64,000 bases of DNA from Bacillus sp. OK048 (GTDB lineage: Bacteria; Bacillota; Bacilli; Bacillales; Cytobacillaceae). This document shows, in pieces, positions 53,215 through 62,123 of the stretch (its first letter is position 1; each line of letters begins with the position of its first letter). The notes under the pieces were generated by a model. It had not been told where the DNA came from. It saw only the letters and a program-made list of their open reading frames with translations, and searched no databases. Where the stretch lies: positions 124,001-188,000 of the forward strand of contig NZ_FNHN01000005.1 in NCBI RefSeq assembly GCF_900103525.1, written 5' to 3'. A program made the position numbers and the translations under genes.

Positions 53215-53238
53215 GGCAGGCTGCATAGCAGTCTGCCT
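53215..53238 (+). terminator. Hairpin after the CDF gene
   Basis: GGCAGGCTGC and GCAGTCTGCC pair with one G-U around a 3-nt loop. There is no long T-run. Confidence 0.55.
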
Positions 53239-53271
53239 ATCTACAAAGTAAAGCTAGCTGAACTTAGATTA

Positions 53272-53482
53272 CTGTCTAGCTCCAGCGCCCTAGCGGCTAG
53301 TGTCCTTCGCTCTCCGCTCTACGATAAGTCAACATCGAATCGCCTCCGGCTCTTCGTGTTTCCTTTATCTCAGTTGGAGCGCTCCACAAGGAACGCTTCG
53401 GCAGCATAGGCTTCGCACGAAGAAAAAGCGGTAGATTTTTCGAGGAGGCCATACGCCGCTGACCAGGGCGCTTGCGCTTTTC
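53272..53482. repeat. CTGTCTAGCTCCAGCGCC intergenic element, long variant
   Basis: A 211-bp element starts CTGTCTAGCTCCAGCGCC and ends GGGCGCTTGCGCTTTTCT. Its ends are clearly related to those of 1364-1487 and 13721-13844, but the interior differs and is longer. It ends on the base next to the thioesterase stop codon, where it may end minus-strand transcripts. Confidence 0.8.
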
Positions 53483-53995
53483 TTATTCCCAAGGTTTATT
53501 AGTTGTAAAATAACTTGCTAGTTCCTTGCTGTTTTTTCGATGTTCCTTGCGTTTCTCAGCTCTTATTTTCCCTGTTTCAAAGAGCTTTTTTTCCTCTTCC
53601 GTTTCAGGGATAATCGATGGAACTTTTGCTGGCTTTCCGTGTTCATCTAGAGCAACAAAGGTTAAGAACGCAGTTGCGGCTATTTTTCGATTGCCTGTTA
53701 TTAGGTTCTCTGCAATCACTTTGACAAAAACCTCTATTGAACTCGTCCCTGTCCAGGTGACAAAGGATTCAAAGCATACGGAGTCATTCGGGGTAATGGG
53801 GCTAAGAAAGTCAACGGAGTCAGTGGAGGCAGTTACACACTCCCTTCTTGAAAGGCGAACTGCCGAAATGGAAGCAAGCATATCCATATCGCTCATTAAT
53901 CTTCCCCCGAATAGAGTATTGTGGTTGTTAACATCATTTGGGAAAATTCTGCTTGTTCTTACAACTCTAGTTTCATTACACGTTTTTGAGTCCAT
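53483..53995 (-). CDS. Acyl-CoA thioesterase, hotdog fold
   Basis: A 170-aa YkhA-type acyl-CoA hydrolase. The hotdog signature NNHNTLFGGRLMSDMDMLAS near residue 23, with the catalytic Asn and Asp, is followed by VTASTDSVDFLSPI. The enzyme frees fatty acids from CoA in the cytosol; chain preference is unknown. The start at 53995 follows TTGGAGGAG on the minus strand; a longer frame to 54037 is not needed. A 162-aa frame on the other strand is a shadow. Confidence 0.9.
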   Translation of the reverse strand: MDSKTCNETRVVRTSRIFPNDVNNHNTLFGGRLMSDMDMLASISAVRLSRRECVTASTDSVDFLSPITPNDSVCFESFVTWTGTSSIEVFVKVIAENLITGNRKIAATAFLTFVALDEHGKPAKVPSIIPETEEEKKLFETGKIRAEKRKEHRKNSKELASYFTTNKPWE

Positions 53996-54148
53996 ACGTC
54001 TCCTCCAAAAGTAAAGATGAATTATTTTTTGCTCCAATCGTATTCTATACTCATTTGATTAAAATAAAAAGAGTCCCGAATGGAAGCTAATGTTTTTCAA
54101 TTATGATAAATTACTTATAAGAATACATAGAATGGAGGTTCAAAGGCA

Positions 54149-54967
54149 ATGATGCAAAATGAAATTCAACAAAGATTACATGTAAAATCTGAAATAAATC
54201 CTAATGCAGAAATACGAAATCGAATTGACTTTTTAAAAAATTACTTGTTAAAAACGAAAGCAAAAGGATATGTCCTTGGGATTAGCGGAGGTCAAGATTC
54301 ATCACTAGCTGGCCGTCTTACTCAGCTTGCTGTGAAAGAGTTGAGAGCGGAAGGGCACGAGGCATTATTTATAGCTGTCCGACTCCCATATGGAGTCCAA
54401 CAGGATGAATCAGATGCTCAGCTTGCTTTAGATTTCATCCAAGCAGACCAAGAGTTTAGTTTTAACATCAAAGCTGCTGTTGATGCTGTTCAAACAGAAT
54501 ATAATTCAGTTTCGAAAAAAGAACCATTAAGTGATTATCATAAAGGAAATGTAAAGGCACGGATGCGGATGATTGCTCAATATGCCTTTGGTGGGATGGA
54601 AGGTCTGCTCGTCATTGGTACAGATCATGCAGCGGAGGCGGTAACAGGCTTTTACACTAAGTATGGGGATGGCGGTGCAGACGTATTGCCATTGACCGGT
54701 TTAACAAAACGACAAGGGAAAGCTTTGTTAAAAGAACTTGGGGCAGATGAAAAGCTTTATTTAAAGGTCCCAACTGCAGACCTGCTAGATGTCAAACCGG
54801 GCCAGGCAGACGAAACAGAATTAGGGATTTCTTATGATGATATTGATGACTACCTAGAAGGAAAACCTGTTTCAAAAGAAATTTCAGAAAAAATTGAACA
54901 ACGTTACTTGGTTACTGAACATAAACGTCAACAACCAGCATCGATGTTTGACACATGGTGGAAGTAA
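54149..54967 (+). CDS. nadE: NH3-dependent NAD+ synthetase
   Basis: Amidates nicotinic acid adenine dinucleotide to NAD with ammonia and ATP. The 272-aa length is that of the ammonia-dependent type, without a glutaminase domain. The ATP pyrophosphatase P-loop SGGQDSS is at residues 46-52, and [22 protein letters not shown] marks the second substrate loop. GGAGG lies 10 nt upstream. Confidence 0.97.
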   Translation: MMQNEIQQRLHVKSEINPNAEIRNRIDFLKNYLLKTKAKGYVLGISGGQDSSLAGRLTQLAVKELRAEGHEALFIAVRLPYGVQQDESDAQLALDFIQADQEFSFNIKAAVDAVQTEYNSVSKKEPLSDYHKGNVKARMRMIAQYAFGGMEGLLVIGTDHAAEAVTGFYTKYGDGGADVLPLTGLTKRQGKALLKELGADEKLYLKVPTADLLDVKPGQADETELGISYDDIDDYLEGKPVSKEISEKIEQRYLVTEHKRQQPASMFDTWWK

Positions 54968-55104
54968 AGGAGGGGAGGCATTCTCTCTTTTTTTTTTATT
55001 TTATAAAAATTCATAAAGTTGATATAATTTGACCGATTATTTTTCTACGATGGTTTTATAATTATACTTAATCAAATCATTGTTAAAATAAGGATGTGGA
55101 AAAT

Positions 55105-56307
55105 ATGAAATCAAATATGACGGAAACAAAGTTTCTCGTCTATTCCGTTAGTGCGATTGCTCTCTTGGTGATGGTTCGTATGTTCCTGTCACAGATTAAT
55201 AATATTTATAATCCTAATAATTATGTTGGAATACATTCGTTTTTAGAAATTATCTGCATATCCATTTCTATAACGATCTTTCTATATGGAATAAAACATT
55301 ACAGTACTACTAAATCAGCCCGTTTGCTTCTTTTGGCTTTTACCTTTTTTACTATAGCAGTTATTGATATCTTCCATACCCTATCCTACAATGGAATGCC
55401 TTTTTTTATTACTCCCAGCTCTGTCCAAAAAGCAACCTGGTTTTGGGTTACCGCCAGAGTTATTCAATCCATTCTTATGTTATCACTAATCCTGTTGCCT
55501 GACCGGCAGTTAAAAAGAGATTATCGCTTTATGGCAGTTGCATTAGGGGTAATCGTATCATTCAGCATTGGATATATTATCGTTTCTTTTCAAACAAATC
55601 TTCCATTACTTGTAGTTGAAGGAAAAGGAACAACTCTATTAAAAAATAGTATGGAGTACGTAGTAAGTTTTATTTTATTTATTTCTCTGATGGTTTCGCT
55701 TTATCATTATTATTTGGATAAAAAGGAAGACAAGTTAACCTTTGCGTTAGCATTTGTCTTTCTGCTCTTAACAGAATTAATCTTTACCATTTATCAAAGT
55801 GTCTTTGACCTCGATAACTTTCTTGGACATATTTTTAAAGTATACGGGTTTTACTTTATCTTAAAAGGCTTTTATTTTTCCGAATCCGATGCTAAATCTG
55901 TCAAATTAAACGAACAACAGACTATGTCCGACCATCCAGGATTATTTTTTAGATTGAAGAAGCAGGGGAACCAGTTTATTTGTACATATATAGAAGGAGA
56001 GTTGTTAAAGGCAATCCACTATTCACCTGATGAACTGACTGGAAGGCCGATATCAGAAATTCTTCCTGCATATGATGCTTCCATGAATGATTATTGCTAT
56101 TTATCAAAGAAACTTAAAGAAGCTGTCACCTTTGAAATGGTATTTCAGGAAAGGTTTTTAATCATTTCCATTAAGCCGTCGGTTGACGAATTAAACGAAG
56201 ATGTCATACTAGGAACGGCGATGGATATGACAGGAGTTTTCCCTCGAAGGTTCAATCCTAAGCAAATGAATCATGCAGAAAATAAAAATGTTAAAATAGT
56301 AATGTAA
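55105..56307 (+). CDS. MASE3 membrane sensor with PAS-like domain, no output domain
   Basis: A 400-aa membrane protein. The first 260 residues hold seven or so helices of the MASE3 type (IHSFLEIICISISITIFLYG, VIDIFHTLSYNGMP, WFWVTARVIQS), a sensor module normally joined to GGDEF or histidine kinase domains. Residues about 285-385 look like a PAS domain (YSPDELTGRPISEILP). The protein then ends, so no kinase, GGDEF or methyl-accepting part is present. It may signal by protein contact or be a shortened sensor. Confidence 0.75.
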   Translation: MKSNMTETKFLVYSVSAIALLVMVRMFLSQINNIYNPNNYVGIHSFLEIICISISITIFLYGIKHYSTTKSARLLLLAFTFFTIAVIDIFHTLSYNGMPFFITPSSVQKATWFWVTARVIQSILMLSLILLPDRQLKRDYRFMAVALGVIVSFSIGYIIVSFQTNLPLLVVEGKGTTLLKNSMEYVVSFILFISLMVSLYHYYLDKKEDKLTFALAFVFLLLTELIFTIYQSVFDLDNFLGHIFKVYGFYFILKGFYFSESDAKSVKLNEQQTMSDHPGLFFRLKKQGNQFICTYIEGELLKAIHYSPDELTGRPISEILPAYDASMNDYCYLSKKLKEAVTFEMVFQERFLIISIKPSVDELNEDVILGTAMDMTGVFPRRFNPKQMNHAENKNVKIVM

Positions 56308-56340
56308 TCACCTCTTGAGGATTACCTTACTATTTTTTTG
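56294..56340 (+). terminator. Terminator after the MASE3 gene
   Basis: AATAGTAA-GTAATC-CCTC faces GAGG-ATTAC-TTACTATT in a bulged stem, followed by TTTTTTT. Confidence 0.75.
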
Positions 56341-56488
56341 TTTATATAGCGTTAAGAGGTACATTTTAGTTAAAAGAAAGGGAATAATAAAGTTGTGTAA
56401 ATTTCATATTTTTCCTTTACAGCAATAAAAGATTATATTAAGATAGTTTAATCCGAGAAAAACAATCAGAATTAGGAGGTTTACTGTA

Positions 56489-57331
56489 ATGAAGAAAATA
56501 AACAAATTAACTGTGATGTTTGTCCTTTTACTCAGCTTCATGCTGATTTTATCTGCATGTGGAAAAGATGAAAAGGCAAAAGAGGGTAAAAAGGATAATA
56601 ATAAGACAGCTGAAAAGGCTGATAAACAAGATTTGTTAGCAAAGATTAAGGATGATGGAAAACTTCTAATCGGGACTGAGGGTACATATAAACCATTTAC
56701 TTTTCATGATGAAAGCGGCAATCTTACCGGATTTGATGTAGAAATTGCGACTGAAGTTGCTAAACGCTTAGGGGTAAAACCAGAATTTAAGGAAACCCAA
56801 TGGGATGCTATCTTTGCAGGACTTGATGCAAAGCGTTTTGATATGATTGCAAATCAGGTTGGCATCCGCCCTGACCGTCAGGAAAAATACGATTTTTCCG
56901 ATCCGTATATCACTTCAGCGGCTGTCTTGATTACACACAAGGATAATGATAAGGTTAAGGCTTTTGAAGATATTAAAGGATTAAATTCAGCTCAATCCTT
57001 AACAAGTAATTACGGTGATATGGCCAAGAAGTTTGGTGCAAATCTTGTTGGTGTCGAAGGATTTACACAGGCAGTAGAACTGCTTGCATCCAAACGTGTT
57101 GATGTAACAATTAATGATAGGATTACCGTTTTAGACTATACGAAGCAAAAGCCTGATGCACCGATTAAAATTGTTGATACAAGTGAAGAGGCTTCTGTTA
57201 GCGGCTTAATGTTTAGGAAAGATAGTGATACGCTAGTCGCCGGGGTTAATAAAGCATTAACTGAAATGATTAAGGATGGAACCTATACAAAAATCTCTGA
57301 GAAATGGTTTGGTGTAGATGTACTTAAATAG
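56489..57331 (+). CDS. tcyA: Cystine-type amino-acid ABC transporter, substrate-binding lipoprotein
   Basis: A 280-aa lipoprotein with lipobox LSAC (Cys24) and a family 3 solute-binding domain: GTEGTYKPFTFHDESGNLTGFDVEIATEVAKRLG, ETQWDAIFAGL, RFDMIANQVG, SAQSLTSNYG. The resemblance to B. subtilis TcyA, the L-cystine binding protein, is close, so cystine import is the best guess; other polar amino acids are possible. TTAGGAGG precedes the ATG. The next gene starts inside its 3' end. Confidence 0.83.
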   Translation: MKKINKLTVMFVLLLSFMLILSACGKDEKAKEGKKDNNKTAEKADKQDLLAKIKDDGKLLIGTEGTYKPFTFHDESGNLTGFDVEIATEVAKRLGVKPEFKETQWDAIFAGLDAKRFDMIANQVGIRPDRQEKYDFSDPYITSAAVLITHKDNDKVKAFEDIKGLNSAQSLTSNYGDMAKKFGANLVGVEGFTQAVELLASKRVDVTINDRITVLDYTKQKPDAPIKIVDTSEEASVSGLMFRKDSDTLVAGVNKALTEMIKDGTYTKISEKWFGVDVLK

Positions 57332-58013
57332 TATTTTGGCTGACCCAGAGAGAATGGCCCGATTAATTGACATTGCTCAAAGTTCCTTTCTGCCCCTTCT
57401 GAAAGGGGCTATTTTTTATACGATACCATTAACCATCATTACGTTTATCATTGGTATCATTTTAGCTATACTCACTGCCTTAGCTCGGATATCACATGTG
57501 AAGATCCTTCAAATCATTGCACGGGTTTATGTTTCAGTGATTCGAGGAACTCCTTTACTGGTACAATTATTTATCATTTTTTATGGATTGCCAACCGTTG
57601 GGATTATTATCAATTCCTATTTTTCAGCTGTAATCGGTTTTTCTCTAAGTGTTGGTGCATATGCTTCTGAAATTATTCGAGCAGCGATCCTTTCAACGCC
57701 GAAAGGGCAGTGGGAAGCTGGTTATTCGATTGGAATGAGCTATTCACAAGTGTTAAGAAGAATTATCCTGCCTCAAGCGGCTAGAGTTTCTATCCCGCCA
57801 TTATCTAATTCGTTTATCAGTCTGGTAAAAGATACATCACTTGCTTCGCTTGTGCTGGTAACAGAAATGTTTCGAAAAGCCCAAGAAATTGCTGCCAGCA
57901 ACTATGAATTCTTATTGGTGTATTCAGAAGCTGCCCTCATATATTGGGTCATTTGTCTTATCCTTTCCATCATACAGCAGATGATGGAAAAAAAACTGGA
58001 CCGTTATGTATAG
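57318..58013 (+). CDS. tcyB: Amino-acid ABC transporter permease
   Basis: A 231-aa HisM/GlnP-type permease with about five membrane helices and the ATPase-contact loop AILSTPKGQWEAGYSIGMSYSQVLRRIILPQA. The motif RGTPLLVQLF is typical of polar amino-acid importers. Its ATG lies 14 nt before the tcyA stop, so translation is coupled. Confidence 0.85.
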   Translation: MYLNSILADPERMARLIDIAQSSFLPLLKGAIFYTIPLTIITFIIGIILAILTALARISHVKILQIIARVYVSVIRGTPLLVQLFIIFYGLPTVGIIINSYFSAVIGFSLSVGAYASEIIRAAILSTPKGQWEAGYSIGMSYSQVLRRIILPQAARVSIPPLSNSFISLVKDTSLASLVLVTEMFRKAQEIAASNYEFLLVYSEAALIYWVICLILSIIQQMMEKKLDRYV

Positions 58014-58031
58014 GAGAAGGGAGTGGATAAG

Positions 58032-58766
58032 ATGATTTCAATAAAAGGATTATATAAGCAGTTTGGTAAATTAGAGGTCTTAAAAGGTATTGACTTAGAA
58101 GTCGGGAAGGGAAAAGTAGTGGTTGTCATTGGTCCATCAGGTTCAGGGAAAACGACCATGCTCCGCTGTTTGAATGTATTGGAAATACCAACCAAAGGTG
58201 TTATTTCCCTTGAGGACAATACTCTGGATTTTTCACATCATGTATCGAAAAAGGATATTGCCGCTTTTCGGCGGTTAACAGGAATGGTGTTTCAAAGCTA
58301 TAATTTATTCCCCCATAAAACAGCCCTTGAAAATGTGATGGAAGGTCCAGTTGTGGTTAAAAATGAAAAGAAAGACATTGCACGAAAAAAGGCTCAAGCT
58401 TTGTTAGATAAGGTTGGCCTTGGTGATAAACTTAACTATTATCCAGCACAGCTTTCTGGCGGTCAGCAGCAACGAGTTGGAATTGCCAGGGCATTAGCAA
58501 TGGAGCCAAAGGTTATGCTGTTTGACGAACCAACCTCTGCACTTGATCCAGAGCTTGTGGGTGAAGTTTTAAAGGTGATGAAGGACCTTGCCAATGAAGG
58601 AATGACGATGATTGTCGTCACTCACGAAATGCGCTTCGCAAGAGAGGCAGCCGATGAAGTTATTTTTATGGACCAGGGTGTGGTGGTCGAAAGAAACAAG
58701 CCAGAAAATATCTTCACCAATCCAAAAGAAGAACGGACAAGAAAGTTTTTAAATATGATTCAGTAA
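58032..58766 (+). CDS. tcyC: Amino-acid ABC transporter ATP-binding protein
   Basis: ATPase of the importer, 244 aa. Walker A is GPSGSGKTT, the signature [14 protein letters not shown], Walker [14 protein letters not shown], and the H-loop VVTHEMRFA. The GTG at 58023 is also in frame but sits 1-2 nt from AGGAGAAGGGAG, so ATG 58032 is preferred. It is the last gene of the tcyABC-like operon; a terminator follows. Confidence 0.87.
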   Translation: MISIKGLYKQFGKLEVLKGIDLEVGKGKVVVVIGPSGSGKTTMLRCLNVLEIPTKGVISLEDNTLDFSHHVSKKDIAAFRRLTGMVFQSYNLFPHKTALENVMEGPVVVKNEKKDIARKKAQALLDKVGLGDKLNYYPAQLSGGQQQRVGIARALAMEPKVMLFDEPTSALDPELVGEVLKVMKDLANEGMTMIVVTHEMRFAREAADEVIFMDQGVVVERNKPENIFTNPKEERTRKFLNMIQ

Positions 58767-58797
58767 GTGCTATGGCAAATGTCATAGCATTTTTTAT
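58767..58797 (+). terminator. Terminator after tcyC
   Basis: TGCTATG and CATAGCA pair around an 8-nt loop and end in TTTTTT. Confidence 0.85.
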
Positions 58798-58825
58798 ATT
58801 ATTCAGGTAAAATTTTATTAGAAAG

Positions 58826-58851
58826 TGAAACTTTTTCAATATTCAACCGTA
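58826..58851 (+). promoter_or_regulatory. SigW-type promoter of yuaF-floT
   Basis: TGAAAC (58826-58831) and CGTA (58848-58851) with exactly 16 bp between them match the sigma-W consensus. B. subtilis yuaF-floT is also in the SigW cell-envelope stress regulon. Confidence 0.87.
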
Positions 58852-58886
58852 TTAAAGTTAAATACATATTGAAAGGAGTAGTGCCA

Positions 58887-59420
58887 ATGGAATTATTCAA
58901 TCTGCCAATAGAAACAATCTATTTGTATGGATTAATTGGTTCAGGTATTTTGACCATTTTGTATGTGTTTTTTGCAGATGTTGCTCATTTTGACGGGCCA
59001 GATTATCTAAATCCTGTCATCATCTTAGCATTTGTTACGATTTTTTCGGCAAGCGGGTATTTATTCGAAAAAATCACCTCGCTTCATTATTTACTAATCA
59101 TTGGAATTTCAGCTCTACTAGCTATTATTCTTGTTACTTTTTTAAATGTATTTGTTCTCATTCCATTGTCGAATGCAGAAGAGTCTTTGGTGTATAAAGA
59201 ATCTGATTTACGAGGCAGAATCGGGTCCGTGATTACGGCGATTCCTGCAGATGGATATGGTGAAGTTTTGATTGAAAGTATTAGCGGCAGGATTGCAAAA
59301 CCAGCAATAAGCTTTGATCATGTTCCAATTGACAATGGCACAAATGTGCTTGTTGTTGATATAAAAGATGGGGTGCTTCATGTGTCTTCCCATCAAGAAG
59401 TAGAGACATATTTAATATAG
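58887..59420 (+). CDS. yuaF: NfeD-type membrane protein, YuaF-like
   Basis: A 177-aa protein with three membrane helices (about 12-32, 42-62 and 67-90) and a C-terminal OB-fold (LRGRIGSVITAIPADGYGEVLIE onward). NfeD proteins of this class work with flotillins in membrane microdomains. ATG 58887 follows AAAGGAG. It starts about 35 nt after the SigW promoter, and floT follows after 13 nt. Confidence 0.9.
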   Translation: MELFNLPIETIYLYGLIGSGILTILYVFFADVAHFDGPDYLNPVIILAFVTIFSASGYLFEKITSLHYLLIIGISALLAIILVTFLNVFVLIPLSNAEESLVYKESDLRGRIGSVITAIPADGYGEVLIESISGRIAKPAISFDHVPIDNGTNVLVVDIKDGVLHVSSHQEVETYLI

Positions 59421-59433
59421 GGAGGTTGGCTAG

Positions 59434-60948
59434 ATGGAATTAAGTTTTTGGATTGTAATTGGGATTGTCGCATTTATTTTACTTGCTTTAATTGGTGTTT
59501 TTGTTACGAAGTATCGGACGGCTGGGCCGGATGAGGCGTTAATTGTTACCGGTAGCTTTTTAGGAAACGGTAGTGTACATGTCGATGAATCAGGCAATAA
59601 AATCAAAATCATTCGTGGCGGCGGTAGCTTCATTTTACCAGTGTTTCAACAGGCAAAGCCGCTTAGCTTGCTATCTAGTAAGCTAGAGGTCACTACACCA
59701 GAGGTATATACTGAGCAGGGTGTACCGGTAATGGCAGATGGTGTCGCGATTATTAAAATTGGTGGCTCTATTAGTGAAATTGCCACGGCTGCTGAACAAT
59801 TCCTTGGTAAGGCTAAGGAAGACCGAGAAAATGAAGCAAAGGAAGTTCTTGAAGGGCATTTACGCTCCATCCTCGGTTCAATGACAGTGGAGGAGATTTA
59901 TAAAAACCGCGATAAATTCTCGCAAGAGGTTCAAAGAGTCGCTTCACAGGATTTGGCGAAAATGGGATTAGTTATCGTTTCCTTTACAATTAGGGATGTT
60001 CGCGATAAAAATGGGTACCTCGATTCCCTTGGTAAACCAAGAATTGCCCAAGTTAAACGTGACGCTGATATTGCAACTGCTGAAGCTGATAAAGAAACTA
60101 GGATTAAAAGAGCAGAAGCAGCAAAAGAAGCTAAGCGTTCTGAATTAGAACGTGCGACTGAAATCGCTGAAGCAGAGAAAATTAATCAGCTTAAGGTTGC
60201 AGAGTTCCGCCGTGAACAAGATAGTGCTAAAGCCCGAGCTGACATGGCATACGAATTGGAAAGTGCAAGGTCGAAGCAGGAAGTAACTGAGCAGGAAATG
60301 CAGGTTAAAATCATCGAGCGACAAAAGCAAATTGAACTTGAAGAAAAAGAGATTCTACGTCGTGAACGTCAATACGATTCTGAAGTCAAGAAAAAAGCCG
60401 ATGCAGATAGATACTCCGTGGAGCAGGCTGCAGCAGCGAATAAGGCAAAACAAATCGCAGAAGCAGAAGCGAATAAATACAGAATTGAAGCAATGGCAAA
60501 AGCCGAGGCAGAACGCGTTCGCTTAGATGGTTTATCTAAAGCCGAGGCCCAAAAGGCACAAGGTACTGCGGAAGCAGAAATTATTCGTCTAAAAGGTTTA
60601 GCAGAAGCGGAAGCGAAGGAAAAGATTGCAGAAGCATTCGAGCAATTCGGTCAAGCCGCGATCTTAGATATGATTATTAAAATGCTTCCGGAATATGCGA
60701 AGCAGGTTGCAAGCCCGCTTGCCAATATTGATAAAATTACAGTGGTCGACACTGGCGGTTCCGGAGAAAATGGCGGTGCCAATAAAATTACCGGTTATGC
60801 TACAAATCTAATGGCTACTCTCCAGGAGTCATTAAAGGCATCTAGTGGTATCGATGTCAAAGAATTAATCGAGAACTACTCTGGTAAAGGAAATGTTAAA
60901 AGCAGCATCGAGCAACTTACATCCACCATTAAAAAAACAGAAGAGTAA
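59434..60948 (+). CDS. floT: Flotillin-like protein FloT
   Basis: Scaffold of membrane microdomains in the cytoplasmic membrane, 504 aa. It has an N-terminal hydrophobic anchor (3-25), an SPFH domain (about 30-200) and a long coiled-coil flotillin domain full of Glu-Ala repeats (AEAEANKYRIEAMAKAEAER). The family's Gly-rich stretch (DTGGSGENGGANKI) is near residue 445. Co-transcribed with yuaF from the SigW promoter. It affects fluidity, protease and kinase placement, and resistance to membrane stress. Confidence 0.95.
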   Translation: MELSFWIVIGIVAFILLALIGVFVTKYRTAGPDEALIVTGSFLGNGSVHVDESGNKIKIIRGGGSFILPVFQQAKPLSLLSSKLEVTTPEVYTEQGVPVMADGVAIIKIGGSISEIATAAEQFLGKAKEDRENEAKEVLEGHLRSILGSMTVEEIYKNRDKFSQEVQRVASQDLAKMGLVIVSFTIRDVRDKNGYLDSLGKPRIAQVKRDADIATAEADKETRIKRAEAAKEAKRSELERATEIAEAEKINQLKVAEFRREQDSAKARADMAYELESARSKQEVTEQEMQVKIIERQKQIELEEKEILRRERQYDSEVKKKADADRYSVEQAAAANKAKQIAEAEANKYRIEAMAKAEAERVRLDGLSKAEAQKAQGTAEAEIIRLKGLAEAEAKEKIAEAFEQFGQAAILDMIIKMLPEYAKQVASPLANIDKITVVDTGGSGENGGANKITGYATNLMATLQESLKASSGIDVKELIENYSGKGNVKSSIEQLTSTIKKTEE

Positions 60949-60958
60949 TTTATGAAGA

Positions 60959-60988
60959 ATCCCTATCAAAATCTGATAGGGATTTTTT
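60959..60988 (+). terminator. Terminator after floT
   Basis: AATCCCTATCA and TGATAGGGATT form a perfect 11-bp stem around AAATC-like loop bases and run into TTTTTT. Confidence 0.93.
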
Positions 60989-60991
60989 AAT

Positions 60992-61175
60992 GGCTGTGTT
61001 AAAGCGTAATATGGATATCGGCACCTGTTGATTTGTGCGGAAGGCACGAAGACTCCTGCAGGAGGACGGGACAGGGGAGACCCCGCAGACGCTTTAGCGT
61101 CGAGGAGGCTTCCCGAACCGCCTGCGGAAAGCGAAGTGCCTGGAGCGCAAATCAACAGTCTAGTTAAGCACAGCC
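60992..61175. repeat. 184-bp palindromic intergenic element (GAAGACTCCTGC type)
   Basis: The ends GGCTGTGTTAA and TTAAGCACAGCC are inverted, as are TGTTGATTTGTGC and GCGCAAATCAACA just inside. The centre GACTCCTGCAGGAGGACGGG ... CCGCCTGCGGAAAGCGAAG is GC-rich. I have seen very similar sequences scattered in many Bacillus genomes. The gap 60949-61412 holds this, the floT terminator and an A/T-rich promoter region. Confidence 0.8.
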
Positions 61176-61412
61176 TAAAAAAATAAGGCACCCCACGTTG
61201 GGATACCCATATGTAAAAAAAGAGAGATTAAAAATTGGGAGAGCAAGTGGTTAAAATCATAATAACCTAAAGAGTTGAAAACCTCTTTCATTGCTACAAG
61301 TTCATCTTATCGGGAAATATTGTAGATGTTATGAAGAAGTTGTGATGAATTTGTGAAGATGAAAAAAGCCAATCCCCAACATGATATATTATAGTTAAGG
61401 GGAGTGAATACG

Positions 61413-62123
61413 ATGAAAATACTACTCGTTGATGATGAAAAAAGAATTATCGAAGTCCTTGAAGCCTATCTTGAAAGAGAAGGATATGAAATTCACTGTG
61501 CTGATAACGGAATTGATGCCCTGAAGAAGGCGAAAACCATACAACCAGACTTAATTATATTAGATTTAATGCTTCCGGATATTTCTGGAGAAGAAGTCTG
61601 CCGTTTAGTAAGAAAAGAATCAGATGTACCGATTCTGATGCTGACAGCCAAATCTGCGGAAGATGACCGCATTAATGGAATTGTTATGGGGGCAGATGAC
61701 TATTTAACAAAGCCATTTAGTCCGCGTGAAGTCGTTGTCCGTGTCCAAGCAATTCTAAGAAGAGTAAAGAAAACAGAAAAAGTAGAACGAATTGAATTCA
61801 ATAATAAGCAGCTTGCGATCGACCTTAGTAAGAAGGAAGTAATCGTTAAAGGGCAGGATGTTATTTTGACACCGATTGAATATAAGCTGCTCACGAATAT
61901 GGCATTAAATCCAGGGAGAGTATACAGCCGAATGGATTTAATTGAAAAGATCCAAGATGAGGGTATGTATTACGAAGGCTACGAGCGTAGTGTCGATACA
62001 CATATTAAAAACCTGCGTAAAAAAATAGAACTAGATTCTAGACAGCCAACGTTTATCCTCACAGTTTTTGGGATGGGTTATAAATTTGGAGGGGTGTTAG
62101 ATGTTTCAAACACTGCGGTCTAA
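61413..62123 (+). CDS. Response regulator, OmpR/PhoB family
   Basis: A 236-aa two-domain regulator. The receiver domain has the acidic pair in LLVDDEKR, the phosphorylated Asp51 in LIILDLMLP and Lys in DYLTKPFSP. The C-terminal winged helix (LTPIEYKLL ... VDTHIKNLRKKI) binds DNA. The stimulus and targets are unknown. ATG 61413 follows AAGGGGAGTGA. It overlaps the kinase gene by 23 nt. Confidence 0.95.
   Translation: MKILLVDDEKRIIEVLEAYLEREGYEIHCADNGIDALKKAKTIQPDLIILDLMLPDISGEEVCRLVRKESDVPILMLTAKSAEDDRINGIVMGADDYLTKPFSPREVVVRVQAILRRVKKTEKVERIEFNNKQLAIDLSKKEVIVKGQDVILTPIEYKLLTNMALNPGRVYSRMDLIEKIQDEGMYYEGYERSVDTHIKNLRKKIELDSRQPTFILTVFGMGYKFGGVLDVSNTAV

Noticed and set aside
53526-54014. 162-aa frame opposite the thioesterase gene
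   Set aside because: The hotdog signature and ribosome binding site are on the other strand; this frame has low-complexity Ser/Val composition of a shadow.
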